32,759 nucleotides of DNA, taken from the NCBI GenBank assembly GCA_022822085.1, contig JAJECK010000010.1:1-32759 (forward strand), given 5' to 3'. Shown piece by piece: positions 15,003 through 24,313 of this stretch (the first letter of the stretch is position 1; each line of letters opens with the position of its first letter). Position numbers and translations under genes: made by a program. Under the pieces are notes generated by a model. It was not told the origin of the DNA. It saw nothing but the letters and a program-made list of their open reading frames with translations, and did no database searches. This DNA is from Candidatus Poribacteria bacterium (GTDB lineage Bacteria > Poribacteria > WGA-4E > WGA-3G).

Positions 15003-16934
15003 TCAAATCCAACTATACACAGCAGATCGCAATACCAGGCTCAATAACGGCCAGAAACATCCCATCAATGCCTCACCCAAAACCAACCCAATGAAAAACG
15101 GGATTGCCCGCCGATACGCTTTGATTCCACCATTCCGCAAGATAATCCATTTCGTTACCATTGCAATCAGCAGTGGGAACCAGATGATATCTGTAGTTCC
15201 AGGCGCAACACCGATAACATATCCAGCAGGATGCAAAGGACACCACATAAAGCGCGAGCGTAAAAACATGACACCTAAATTCGCAAGAAATGTGAACCCA
15301 AGTACTGTTGTTGCTAACCAATCCATCGGTTTCGGATTTACCAACCACGACGACAGGAAATTATATGTATCTGCACCGCCAGCATGAATCTGCTCTGAAC
15401 CTGCTGCAACTCCCTCTCTATATATCGTATACGGATAGAGTATCAGACTTGACAAGACACCGACAAGACTTGCTATAACTAACACCGTGAACATCGTTCG
15501 GTTACGCACTCCTGTCCGTTCTCCAAGTTTAAACGATTCCAACTGATCAGGCATCGGGTGCGTGCGGAATGACGCATAGCTTGCGCCACTAAGCCAATTC
15601 AACAAGGATAGCATTGTCAGATTACCTGCACGTAACCTACGTGTACCAAGCAGTGAAATCATCATATATTGCGGTGTCAGGTAACCGATTGCATGTATCG
15701 GTGGTCCAAGTTCCGCACGCATACGCGTGAGTCCGACAACAATCATCAAATAGATACCGATGAAAACAGAAAATGCCCATAATGACATTCCACCTCGTAC
15801 ACATAAGACGGCAAGCAGGAGAAGGGATAAACCGAGTGTAATGATTGTGCTGCGAGGAGATATCGCCTCCTTCCGTGAAGCATCACGATCTTGGCGGATT
15901 ACCTGTGAAAACACATAAGCAAAATGCTTCCTACCATGCCAACATGCAATAGCAAGCAGGGCAAGCAACGCACCGGCTCCCTGCTCTCCTAAAAACGGAT
16001 ACCCTGGAACTTTCGACACACCTGTTGCACTGCCGAATATAAGCTGCACCTTCTTCATCAAATAGAAAAATGCGCACGAAAATGCTAAATCCAATGGCAA
16101 GATAAATGAAAACCCTATCAGATACGGATGAAATCGAAGCGGAGTGTTACCAATGGCATCCCACGGTTTCTGTGTAAAATAAATATTCAGGTTATACTTT
16201 TTCACCGGTATCTCAGGTAGGACAGGATAAAAGTATTGGAGCCCATTGAGCAGATTTATCCCAAATGCTATACCGAACCCTATCCATAACAGACGGTTCC
16301 TAAAAATACGCCGATTGGTGGTTATCTCAAGCGGAATCTGGATAATTGGATAAGCGAGTTTTTCGTTCTCTATCCACTGCTTCCTAATTAAAGATGTCAG
16401 GCAGAGGAAAATCAGCATCAACAAAAAGATTACTGCAGACCACGCAAGTATTGGAACAATCCAATGTTGCACGTATCCTTCAGTGAAAAAGTTGACATTA
16501 CCCTCATAGAAATCGTTTACTGTCTTCGGATCTTTGACCACAAGCCATTCAGGAAGATGATGAAAAAGCAGTGCTTCCCAATCATTCTCAGCAGTAGCAA
16601 AGCGGAAAGCATAAGGAATCAGCCCCATAAGACGGGGCATACAATCGTGTCCAGAAAATGCACTCCCGACAGCGAGCATGCTATAGACAATTATCAAATC
16701 GCGTTGTGAAAGGGCAGCATTCGGTGCGATACTACGGACCCACATATTCAGCATCGTTATCACAAAGATACCGAACATCACATTTACAGACATCGCAACA
16801 GTTGTCAGATGAGCAGTATGCCAGATCATCTCAACATAAGCAATCCAATAACTGTTGCCGATAATCAGAACAGTACCAATCAAGACTGCCCGTTTAGCAA
16901 TAGGAGAGGTAGGTTGTATGTTAGTTTGACGCAT
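15003..16934 (-). CDS. Polytopic membrane protein, DUF6785/DUF6784-like
   Basis: The 643-residue protein has about 14 hydrophobic helices and long loops. It has a conserved-looking acidic/aromatic segment (GHDCMPRLMGLIPYAFRFAT) after the third helix. ENEKLAYPIIQIPLEI sits at the cytoplasmic end of a helix and resembles the oligopeptide-transporter (OPT) pattern. RMRAELGPPIHAIGYLTPQY is in the second half. I associate this pattern with the DUF6785 (N-terminal) and DUF6784 (C-terminal) membrane proteins of Planctomycetes, Poribacteria and relatives, which may be OPT-related transporters. The substrate is unknown. It is transcribed alone, divergently from the dnaN pair, with no strong ribosome-binding site before its ATG. 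Confidence 0.7.
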   Translation of the reverse strand: MRQTNIQPTSPIAKRAVLIGTVLIIGNSYWIAYVEMIWHTAHLTTVAMSVNVMFGIFVITMLNMWVRSIAPNAALSQRDLIIVYSMLAVGSAFSGHDCMPRLMGLIPYAFRFATAENDWEALLFHHLPEWLVVKDPKTVNDFYEGNVNFFTEGYVQHWIVPILAWSAVIFLLMLIFLCLTSLIRKQWIENEKLAYPIIQIPLEITTNRRIFRNRLLWIGFGIAFGINLLNGLQYFYPVLPEIPVKKYNLNIYFTQKPWDAIGNTPLRFHPYLIGFSFILPLDLAFSCAFFYLMKKVQLIFGSATGVSKVPGYPFLGEQGAGALLALLAIACWHGRKHFAYVFSQVIRQDRDASRKEAISPRSTIITLGLSLLLLAVLCVRGGMSLWAFSVFIGIYLMIVVGLTRMRAELGPPIHAIGYLTPQYMMISLLGTRRLRAGNLTMLSLLNWLSGASYASFRTHPMPDQLESFKLGERTGVRNRTMFTVLVIASLVGVLSSLILYPYTIYREGVAAGSEQIHAGGADTYNFLSSWLVNPKPMDWLATTVLGFTFLANLGVMFLRSRFMWCPLHPAGYVIGVAPGTTDIIWFPLLIAMVTKWIILRNGGIKAYRRAIPFFIGLVLGEALMGCFWPLLSLVLRSAVYSWI

Positions 16935-17251
16935 TCTTTTAGCGAGGTGAGAATTTAGGTCGATGTGTCGTAAAAATTGAGGCTAATATATCACATTTTT
17001 ATGGATATATTTTCTATACTATGTTATACTAAACAATCAGAAGTCTGTCAAGGTGAAAATAAGAATAAACCCATAGAAAACTGCTAATCTTATACGTTCA
17101 TAATGGGTTGATTTTCCCAATATGTTCTCACATTTTGTACACCTGACAATGGATTTCAACGATTTATATGACAATTCTGAGAAGAAATTTGGCACTTAAC
17201 AGAAAGACATTTTTAAATGACTAAATATAATTCAAATTGGGAGCGACAAAT
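16935..17251. other. Divergent intergenic region between membrane protein and first dnaN
   Basis: About 317 AT-rich bases hold the promoters of both divergent genes. I see two TATACT hexamers near 17023-17036 and a 7-base inverted repeat AACCCAT (17068-17074) / ATGGGTT (17103-17109), but no convincing complete promoter. No DnaA boxes (TTATCCACA type) are evident, so there is no sign of a replication origin despite the dnaN genes. Confidence 0.5.
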
Positions 17252-18373
17252 ATGCAACTAACTTTTCAAAAAGATGAACTCTTATATACACTTCAAATGG
17301 TACAGGGAATAGCAGGTGGACGGAATACCTTGCCAATTTTATCAAATGTCCTCATACGTGCACAAGATGGGAACATTGAATGTGCTGCGACCGATTTAGA
17401 AGTCGGAATAAGAATAAAAGTTATGGGTACCATCAAAGAGGAAGGGGCGATTACCGTTTCTGCCAAAAAGATAGCAGACATCGTTAGAGAATTGCCTGAC
17501 GAACCCATTGAACTCGTTACGACTGCAAATGACAGAGTTGAACTGACATGTGGCGAGGGTGTCTATAAAATTATCGGACTTTCCGATGAAGAGTTTCCTG
17601 ATCTCCCCGCTGCAGATGGATCAGGGATACCTATTGAAGGTGAAACATTATGTTCTGTTATCAACAAAACACAATTTGCTGCATCTCAGGAGGAAGTACG
17701 ATACACATTGAATGGATTGTATTTCAACCTTATGGACGACAAAACTGAAGTGGTTGCAACGGATGGTACAAGACAGCTTGCTTTAACCTATTGTCCTCCA
17801 CTTAAAAGTTCTGATGATGTAACAGGTCTAATCGTTCCATTAAAAACGATTAGAGAGGTTGCAAGAATTTTCGCTGAATCAGCCGAGATAAAGATTTCTC
17901 ACCAAAAAAATCAACTCCTTTTTGCAGATGAAAACACAACCTTAACAACACGTCTGGTAGAAGGTGAATATCCGCCATATCAGAAACTATTTCGTGATTC
18001 TTCCGATGGACGTACAGTGATCTCAAAAGAGGCGATATTGCGCGCAGCACGACGGGTCTCTTTGCTTTCAGACCCAAAGAATTTTTTAATCTGCTTAGAA
18101 ATCGACACAGAACAGATACGTATTTCAGCAAAGACACCCGAACTCGGGGAAGCACATGAGACCGTCTCTGTGGAATCAGGAACTGGAAGCGTCCGGATTG
18201 GCTTGGATGCGCGTGTACTATTAGATGTATTGGCGCATATTGAAACAGATTCGCTCATTTTTGAGTTCACTGGAGAGTTTATACCGTTGATCGTAAAACC
18301 AATCGGTGATAATGAACATACCTGCTATATCATGCCGATGCGTTTAGAACCCGCTTCGCCATTGGAATCTTAA
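17252..18373 (+). CDS. dnaN: DNA polymerase III beta subunit (sliding clamp), copy 1
   Basis: The ATG at 17252 has GGGAG 8 bases upstream and gives 373 residues starting MQLTFQKDELLYTLQ, as is normal for the beta clamp; an in-frame TTG at 17237 is less likely. The three clamp domains are present: the GRNTLPILSNVLI segment of domain 1, VRYTLNGLYFNL with VVATDG of domain 2, and the C-terminal CYIMPMRL that forms part of the partner-binding pocket. The clamp tethers polymerase III and repair proteins to DNA. The usual ATDGHRLA segment is ATDGTRQLA here, with one extra residue. A close paralogue follows 193 bases downstream. Neither dnaA nor recF, the usual neighbours, is nearby. Confidence 0.93.
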   Translation: MQLTFQKDELLYTLQMVQGIAGGRNTLPILSNVLIRAQDGNIECAATDLEVGIRIKVMGTIKEEGAITVSAKKIADIVRELPDEPIELVTTANDRVELTCGEGVYKIIGLSDEEFPDLPAADGSGIPIEGETLCSVINKTQFAASQEEVRYTLNGLYFNLMDDKTEVVATDGTRQLALTYCPPLKSSDDVTGLIVPLKTIREVARIFAESAEIKISHQKNQLLFADENTTLTTRLVEGEYPPYQKLFRDSSDGRTVISKEAILRAARRVSLLSDPKNFLICLEIDTEQIRISAKTPELGEAHETVSVESGTGSVRIGLDARVLLDVLAHIETDSLIFEFTGEFIPLIVKPIGDNEHTCYIMPMRLEPASPLES

Positions 18374-18447
18374 TTCTCTCAATAATTTTAATACGAATAA
18401 TTTGGGACTATAGTAGATTTTAGGATTTATTTTACTTTAGACAATTG

Positions 18448-18509
18448 TAGGAGCGAAATCTGATTCCCAGTTATCACTGAGTTAAACCGAGATTCGGAGA
18501 TCGCTCCTA
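18448..18509. repeat. REP-like palindrome (TAGGAGCG family)
   Basis: TAGGAGCG at 18448-18455 is mirrored by CGCTCCTA at 18502-18509, with further imperfect pairing inside the 62-base unit. It lies between the two dnaN genes. Related units occur at about 25566-25632 and 27237-27298. Confidence 0.65.
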
Positions 18510-18566
18510 TAGGTGAGATGTCTATTTATCAAAATACTTCACCATAAATATATAGGAGATTTCTTA

Positions 18567-19676
18567 ATGGAACTTTCCTTCGAAAAAGACGAACTCTTAG
18601 ATAACCTACAAACAGTGCAAGGTGTAGCAAGTGGTCGTAACACATTGCCAATTCTGTCAAACATACTCATTCGTGCACAAGATGAGGGGATTGTATGTGC
18701 TGCCACAGATTTAGAAGTTGGTATCAAGGTAAAAGTAGATGGCACTATAACGGAAACAGGTGAAATTACCGTTTCCGCCAAAAAATTAGTTGACCTCGTC
18801 CGAGAATTACCAGATCAACCAATTAAACTCGTTACGACTGCAAATGATAGAATTGAACTCACATGCGGAGAAGGCATTTATAAGATAATCGGTCTATCAA
18901 GTGAGGAATTTCCATCCGTTCCATCTGCTAATGGAGAAGGATTAACCATTGAAGGTGAAACGTTAAACGCAGTTATTCGTAAAACTGTATTCGCGGCATC
19001 TACAGAGGAAGTACAATTTCTTCTCAACGGTCTATATTTCAACCTACTTGAAGAAAGGACGGAGGTTGTTGCAACTGACAGAAACTATCTGGCAATAGCA
19101 CATTGCGATCCACTTCAAAAACCTGATGATGTGGAGGGATTTATACTTCCTTTGAAAGCGGTTAAAGAAATTCAACGCACCTTTGCAAATTCAGAAAAGG
19201 TGAGGATTTCTTTCCAAAATAACCAACTTCTTTTTTCAGATGAAAACGCTACATTGATGACACGATTAGTAGAAGGTCGATATCCCGAATATCAAACGAT
19301 TATCCCAGATTCCACCGAAGGACGGACTGTTGTGGCAACGGATTCTATTTTGCGTGCAGCACGGCGTGTTTCCTTACTTTCCAATCCGAAGAATTATGCG
19401 ATCTGTTTAGATATAGATACAGAACGGATTCACTTTTCCTCAAACACCCCAGAACTTGGTGAAGCACATGAAACGATTGCAGTGGAATCTGGCACTGGAA
19501 GTGTACGGATAGGTTTGGATGCTCGCATGTTAACAGATGTGTTGTCGCATATTGAAACCACATCTCTTATATTAGAATTCTCAGATGAAGCATCACCCTT
19601 CTTGGTCAAACCAGAAGGTGATGATGGCCATCTCTGCATCATTTCTCCGATGCGATTAGATGCCATTCACCAATAA
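18567..19676 (+). CDS. dnaN: DNA polymerase III beta subunit (sliding clamp), tandem copy 2
   Basis: The ATG at 18567 follows TAGGAG and gives 369 residues; the frame is open upstream, but the added 18 residues have no counterpart in copy 1. By eye 45 of the first 60 residues are identical to copy 1, so this is a tandem duplication. Clamp features are GRNTLPILSNILI, VQFLLNGLYFNL and PMRL at the end. The partner-binding pocket differs from the standard clamp: ATDGHRLA is ATDRNYLA, and the terminal M-P-M is S-P-M. The copy may have changed its binding partners or may form mixed clamps with copy 1. A short REP-like palindrome separates the two, and copy 2 has its own ribosome-binding site. Confidence 0.92.
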   Translation: MELSFEKDELLDNLQTVQGVASGRNTLPILSNILIRAQDEGIVCAATDLEVGIKVKVDGTITETGEITVSAKKLVDLVRELPDQPIKLVTTANDRIELTCGEGIYKIIGLSSEEFPSVPSANGEGLTIEGETLNAVIRKTVFAASTEEVQFLLNGLYFNLLEERTEVVATDRNYLAIAHCDPLQKPDDVEGFILPLKAVKEIQRTFANSEKVRISFQNNQLLFSDENATLMTRLVEGRYPEYQTIIPDSTEGRTVVATDSILRAARRVSLLSNPKNYAICLDIDTERIHFSSNTPELGEAHETIAVESGTGSVRIGLDARMLTDVLSHIETTSLILEFSDEASPFLVKPEGDDGHLCIISPMRLDAIHQ

Positions 19677-19757
19677 TATATGAACATGTCTTAAATCTTA
19701 ACATCAGATCTACTTTAGCTGCCTGATATCAAACAGTCAAAGGCTTAAATAGGATTT

Positions 19758-20225
19758 ATGAGAAATACAAATCATTTATTTGCTTTTTTGATGGTAGTTC
19801 TAACTTTTAGTATACCTTTTACCACACTTGCGCAGCCAAATTGGGTTGTGCATCAGGCTAAAGCCGATGCTGAAGTCGATGCGAATAAAGATGTTAATAA
19901 ACTAATATGGTTTGGTACTGGGTGTGTGCTTTCGGGACTCGTGCTCGTGTCTATACCTTTACTACCTGGTATATATACAAGTTGTCTTTTACCGCCAGCA
20001 GGAATTGCTGGAACTTATTTCTATCAACCGGATCCTCCAGTTTCGCGTTTTCTTGGGAAAGAGCCGGAGTATGTATCTATCTACACATCCACTTACAAAT
20101 CCAGGAGAGGTCGTATTCAATCCGACATGTCATCTATAGGATGTGCGACGGGGTGTGGCATACTTGGATTGACACTCGCTGTCGTTGGATTTGCATTGGG
20201 TGAATTTCAAGAACCATTAGAGTAA
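19758..20225 (+). CDS. Exported small membrane protein, unknown function
   Basis: The 155-residue protein begins with a signal peptide (MRNTNHLFAFLMVVLTFSIP then TTLAQP, likely cleavage after AQ). Residues about 30-46 (VVHQAKADAEVDANKDVNKLI) are Ala/Asp-rich, then a long hydrophobic span from about 50 to 86 contains CV and SC cysteines. A conserved-looking segment follows (PVSRFLGKEPEYVSIYTSTY then KSRRGRIQSD). A last hydrophobic helix (SSIGCATGCGILGLTLAVVG) precedes an acidic tail. The pattern DAxxDxNKxxWF ... GKxPEYVxxYTxxYKxxxRxIQ ... GCxxGC recurs, as far as I recall, in small lipoprotein-like proteins of environmental bacteria, but no function is known to me. It stands alone after dnaN copy 2. 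Confidence 0.75.
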   Translation: MRNTNHLFAFLMVVLTFSIPFTTLAQPNWVVHQAKADAEVDANKDVNKLIWFGTGCVLSGLVLVSIPLLPGIYTSCLLPPAGIAGTYFYQPDPPVSRFLGKEPEYVSIYTSTYKSRRGRIQSDMSSIGCATGCGILGLTLAVVGFALGEFQEPLE

Positions 20226-20300
20226 ATTTACTAACCCTAATTATTAGGAGGTATCACGCACTGCCAAAAGTAATTTATCTTTGGAGCACTTGCTGTCAAG

Positions 20301-23051
20301 TTAGTCATATTTATGGTCTATCTCCCAGAGAAGCACAGTGCCATCATCACTACCACTAATGAGGGTTTTTCCATCTGGACTGAAGGCAACATTGTTAACC
20401 CAACCTGTATGCCCAGTCAGTGTTTTCTTGTGTTTACCGGTGTGTGCATCCCAGAGGCGAATGTCGTTGTCCCTGCTGCCACTTGCGAGGGTTTTACCAT
20501 CTGGACTGAAAGCCAAACTGGAAACCACGTGTCTGTGTCCAGCAAGTGTCATTTTACTTTTACCTGTGTCTATATCCCATAAGTGGATGACGGACCTACC
20601 ACTGCCACTTGCAAGGGTTTTACCATCCGGACTGAAGGAAATACTTTCAACACTCTCACGTCCTATGGGCTCCCCAACATTTGCGTTGAAAGTCATTTTG
20701 GTCGCGCCAGTATCAACATCCCATAGTAATATCGTATGATCCTCGTTGCCGCTGGCGAGGGTTTTACCGTCAGGACTAAAGGTTACGCTATAGACTTTTT
20801 GTTTGTGTTCCTTGAGCGTTTTCTTAAGTTCACCAGTAGGCATGTCCCATAGACGGATAGTTTTGTCCTCACTACCGCCCGCGAGTGTATTTCCATCTGG
20901 ACTAAGTGCAATACTATGGATACTCGACATATGTTCAAAATGTATTATTTTGTGTTCATCAGTGTGTACGTTCCACAGATAGATGTTTTCACCAATTTCA
21001 CAAACAAGTTTTTTTCCATCCGAAGTGAACGTCAAACTATCTACATAATCTTTTGACTCTTTGAATGTTTTTATGTGTTTTCTGGTGTCTACATTCCATA
21101 ACCGAATGTAACCATCACTATATCCACATGCGATTGTCTGTCCATCGGGGCTAAATGCGACACTCTCAGCATAATCCGTATGTCCAATAAATTCAATTTG
21201 TTGGTTGTCTGTGGACGCATCCCATAAACGGATAGTGCCATCACCACTTCCACTTGCGATTGTCTGTCCATCTGGACTAAATGCTAAACCCAGAATATCT
21301 CCTGTATGTCCAGTGAGCGTTCGCTTGTGTTCACCAATGTTTGCATCCCATAGTCGGATTGTTTCATCTACATAAGATGCGCTTGCGAGGGTTTTTCCAT
21401 CTGGACTGAAAATTAAACAGTTCACATCCCCCGAATGTCCGCTGAGTTTAAACATGAGTTCACTCGTGTTTAAGTCGATGATGTAAATATTACCATCTAT
21501 ATCACCGCTACCCACTGCGATTGTCTTTCCGTCAGGACTAAGGGCTATTCCCCATATAGAAGCTGTATGATCTACATCTACAATTGTCTTTTTAAGTTTA
21601 CCTGTGCTCGTATTCCACAAACTAATTAGTCCACCCCAATTAACACAAACAATTGTTTCACCATCCGGTGTAAAATATAAGAAGTTATTGGTCTCAATCG
21701 TAAGGTTGGTAAGCGTAGATATTAGTTCTCCTGTGGTTGCATCCCATAATCGAATAGTATCGTTATTTCCGCTTGCCAAGGTTTTTCCATCCGGACTGAA
21801 TGCAATGTTCAAGTCTGATCTTAAATCTCTGTGCGCGTTAAGCGTTGTCTGCGTCCCTGAGCTTCTATCCCATAACAGTATAGTGCTATTATCTTTACTT
21901 ACACTTGCAAAAAAGCGTCCATCTGAACTGAATGCAATTCTGGAGACTGCACTCGTATGTTCTGTAAGTAAGGCGATCTCTTGATGTGTTTTTGTATCGT
22001 AGAACCAAATACCAATATTACTCGCCACTGCAAGTATTGTTCCATCTGGAGAATACTGTATCTGATTTATCCTACCTTTACCGAGACGTGCTTTGGCATC
22101 CTCTGGCAGGTTCCATTGCGTTGTGTCTTGTGCTAAGTTGTTTTCCACAGTTTTTGTTCCTTTTGTTAGACCGTTGTTACTATTTTCGCTTTGATTCGTA
22201 CCACCAACTCGGTTTTGTAATTCTGGTTTTGATTGGATATCAAGAACAACTGGCGCGTCAACGATTTCAATAACGTGTTCTGATGTCGCATCAAGACTAT
22301 ATGGCTTCTGAAAATTAGCGGTGAATTGCTTGCTTGCACCCATCAACAAAATAACCAAAATAACAGATGCACCTAAAGCTGCAAATGGTAGCAACGGTTT
22401 GCCTCCTGATGGAGACGTTTGTTCCATTGTGTCGATGCGCCGCATAATGCTTTCGGTTAAATCTGGTCGTAACGAGACACTTCCGAGTGTTTCCCGAATT
22501 ATGTGTTCTTCGTTCTGTAAACGTTCTCGTGCACGTTTAAGCCGACTTTTAACCGTGTTCGGAGATACACCTAAAAACCTGCTAATTTCTGCACAGTTCA
22601 TTTCTCCGAGATAGTAAAGGACCATTACTGTGCGTTCACTCTCTGGGAGTTTTTCCATGAGTTTTTGCACGATTTTACGTCGGTGTTCAACGGCTGCATC
22701 CTCGCGCTGTTCACATGCATAGTCCGCATAAGCGGCTTTTTCAAGTGTTTCTACACTCGTGGCTTCAAGCGATTGTGTCCGTAGTTTTTTCTTCCGAAAC
22801 CATGCTTTGCAACGCCGATCTGCAATTACGTAGAGCCATCCGGCAAACTGACTCGGATTTTTCAGTGTGCTAAGTTTGTTGTGTGCTTGCAGAAAAGTGT
22901 CCTGTGTGATTTCTTCGGCGATATGGAAATCACCGATTTTCCGCCATGCAAGTGCGTGAACACTCTTTTGGTATTTCTTAATTAAATCGCTGAAAGCAGC
23001 TTCATCACCTGATAGTGTTCTGTGGATCAGTTTAACGTCATCTTTTTCCAT
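20301..23051 (-). CDS. ECF sigma-70 factor fused through a membrane helix to 14 WD40 repeats
   Basis: The 916-residue protein has GGAGGTTT before its ATG. Residues 1-180 are a complete ECF sigma factor: region 2 has DEAAFSDLIKKYQKSVHALA and AEEITQDTFLQAHNKL, and region 4 has MNCAEISRFLGVSPNTVKSR then LKRARERL. A short linker and one hydrophobic helix (about 219-239) follow. A polar stretch of about 85 residues comes next, then from about 326 to the end 14 WD40 repeats of about 42 residues, most with FSPDGKTLASGS and IRLWD. Fourteen repeats suit two seven-bladed propellers. If the helix is inserted, the sigma part faces the cytoplasm and the propellers face the periplasm, suggesting a one-protein sensor-regulator. 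No separate anti-sigma gene is next to it. Sigma-WD40 fusions are, as I recall, known from Planctomycetes-like genomes. Confidence 0.92.
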   Translation of the reverse strand: MEKDDVKLIHRTLSGDEAAFSDLIKKYQKSVHALAWRKIGDFHIAEEITQDTFLQAHNKLSTLKNPSQFAGWLYVIADRRCKAWFRKKKLRTQSLEATSVETLEKAAYADYACEQREDAAVEHRRKIVQKLMEKLPESERTVMVLYYLGEMNCAEISRFLGVSPNTVKSRLKRARERLQNEEHIIRETLGSVSLRPDLTESIMRRIDTMEQTSPSGGKPLLPFAALGASVILVILLMGASKQFTANFQKPYSLDATSEHVIEIVDAPVVLDIQSKPELQNRVGGTNQSENSNNGLTKGTKTVENNLAQDTTQWNLPEDAKARLGKGRINQIQYSPDGTILAVASNIGIWFYDTKTHQEIALLTEHTSAVSRIAFSSDGRFFASVSKDNSTILLWDRSSGTQTTLNAHRDLRSDLNIAFSPDGKTLASGNNDTIRLWDATTGELISTLTNLTIETNNFLYFTPDGETIVCVNWGGLISLWNTSTGKLKKTIVDVDHTASIWGIALSPDGKTIAVGSGDIDGNIYIIDLNTSELMFKLSGHSGDVNCLIFSPDGKTLASASYVDETIRLWDANIGEHKRTLTGHTGDILGLAFSPDGQTIASGSGDGTIRLWDASTDNQQIEFIGHTDYAESVAFSPDGQTIACGYSDGYIRLWNVDTRKHIKTFKESKDYVDSLTFTSDGKKLVCEIGENIYLWNVHTDEHKIIHFEHMSSIHSIALSPDGNTLAGGSEDKTIRLWDMPTGELKKTLKEHKQKVYSVTFSPDGKTLASGNEDHTILLWDVDTGATKMTFNANVGEPIGRESVESISFSPDGKTLASGSGRSVIHLWDIDTGKSKMTLAGHRHVVSSLAFSPDGKTLASGSRDNDIRLWDAHTGKHKKTLTGHTGWVNNVAFSPDGKTLISGSDDGTVLLWEIDHKYD

Positions 23052-23347
23052 CAGAAACCTCCATAATCAATAATTGCCTACAATCTATAGTGACGCGATT
23101 TTGTGGAAGATGGGTTGCAAGAATGTCAAAGTTGAAAGAAAAAATCTGAATTTTAAAGAAAATACCCAATCAACAAGATTAATCCTGGTAATTGGGTAAT
23201 AGTCAAGAGGGGATTGGAATGTTGGCAGGAAACTTCTATAGGCTGACAATTTAGTCTGATAGAACGGTAAGGTATATCTTCTATGACGTTTCCATTGAAC
23301 TAAAGATAACAGTGAAACGTTTACTAAAAAACTACTTTCATGCGAGA
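23052..23347. other. Upstream region of the sigma/WD40 gene, with a short inverted repeat
   Basis: There is no ORF here. An 8-base inverted repeat TACCCAAT (23163-23170) / ATTGGGTA (23191-23198) with a 20-base loop lies about 110 bases upstream of the sigma/WD40 start and could be an operator or part of a terminator. No convincing ECF-type (GAAC ... TC) or sigma-70 promoter was recognised. Confidence 0.4.
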
Positions 23348-24265
23348 CTAACTCACCTCTGTGCCAGACATCTGCTCTAACGCTAACACCAACGCTTGCG
23401 TGCCTAAACGTCCATGTCCTTGCGCTTGTACAGCAGTATAAAGTTGATGTACCAAGGCAAGTCCGGGTAAGCTCAGATTCATTTTTCTTGCTTCATCCAG
23501 GGCAATGCTCATATCCTTGATGAAGTGTTCCACAAAGAAACCTGGGTCAAAATCACGCTTGAGAACACGCGGTGCTAAATTATCCAGCGACCAACATGCA
23601 GCGGCACCACCACTGATGGAAGATAGCATCGTCTCTAGATCCAAACCGGCTTTATGACCATAGATCAATCCTTCACACACACCGATCATCGTACCAGAAA
23701 TAGTGATCTGATTGCACATCTTAGTGTGTTGCCCCGCGCCGGCACCCCCTTGATGGACGATGTTTTTTCCCATTGCAGAGAATAGCGGCATAATTGCTTC
23801 TACTGCCGCGTCATCCCCACCTACCATAATAGAGAGTCGTGCCTCCCGCGCACCCACATCCCCACCTGAGACGGGGGCATCCACAGAAGATACATTTTGT
23901 TCACTTGCCGCAGCGTATATCTCCTGTGCAAGAGAGGGTTCAGTTGTCGTCATATCCACGATAATACTACCAGGCTTTGCGCCTTTCAGTGTACCATTAT
24001 CACCAAGGTATACCTCACGCACATCGGGTGGAAACCCAACGATAGTAAAGATGACATTGGAAGCAGCAGCAACTTCACTTGGTGAATCTGCCCATGTTGC
24101 ACCATCATCAATGAGCGGTTGTGCTTTTGATTTAGTCCGGTTATAAACCGTCATTTCATATCCAAGATCCATCAGATGTTGACACATCCAACGTCCCATC
24201 ACGCCAGTTCCTATCCAACCTAATTTCGTTTTTGTAGGTTCTACACTCATTACTTTATCTGCCAT
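23348..24265 (-). CDS. NAD(P)-dependent beta-hydroxyacid dehydrogenase (3-hydroxyisobutyrate / tartronate semialdehyde reductase type)
   Basis: The 305-residue protein starts at an ATG preceded by GGAAGGAG. The nucleotide-binding motif [12 protein letters not shown] is at 16-27. The family signature [20 protein letters not shown] is at 128-147, and the catalytic Lys182 sits in [18 protein letters not shown] after the second strand suggests NADP preference, because Arg43 could contact the phosphate. Enzymes of this family (MmsB, GarR, GlxR, succinic semialdehyde reductases) oxidise or reduce beta-hydroxy acids; the substrate cannot be told apart from motifs. It may supply a sugar-acid or valine-breakdown step. 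A perfect 11-base inverted repeat lies upstream at 24314-24349. Confidence 0.88.
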   Translation of the reverse strand: MADKVMSVEPTKTKLGWIGTGVMGRWMCQHLMDLGYEMTVYNRTKSKAQPLIDDGATWADSPSEVAAASNVIFTIVGFPPDVREVYLGDNGTLKGAKPGSIIVDMTTTEPSLAQEIYAAASEQNVSSVDAPVSGGDVGAREARLSIMVGGDDAAVEAIMPLFSAMGKNIVHQGGAGAGQHTKMCNQITISGTMIGVCEGLIYGHKAGLDLETMLSSISGGAAACWSLDNLAPRVLKRDFDPGFFVEHFIKDMSIALDEARKMNLSLPGLALVHQLYTAVQAQGHGRLGTQALVLALEQMSGTEVS

Positions 24266-24313
24266 GATTCTCCTTCCTATAATAAACCTAAATTGCTAAC
24301 TATGTAGCACAAT

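Noticed and set aside
16935-17251. Replication origin upstream of dnaN
   Set aside because: No DnaA boxes were seen, and dnaA, recF and gyrB are absent from the neighbourhood.
20301-22100. Regular repeats of about 126 bases resembling a CRISPR or tandem DNA array
   Set aside because: The period equals the 42-residue WD40 repeat of the minus-strand protein; the spacing and variation are those of protein repeats. Plus-strand ORFs here (for example 20338-20739 and 21604-21984) are shadows of it.
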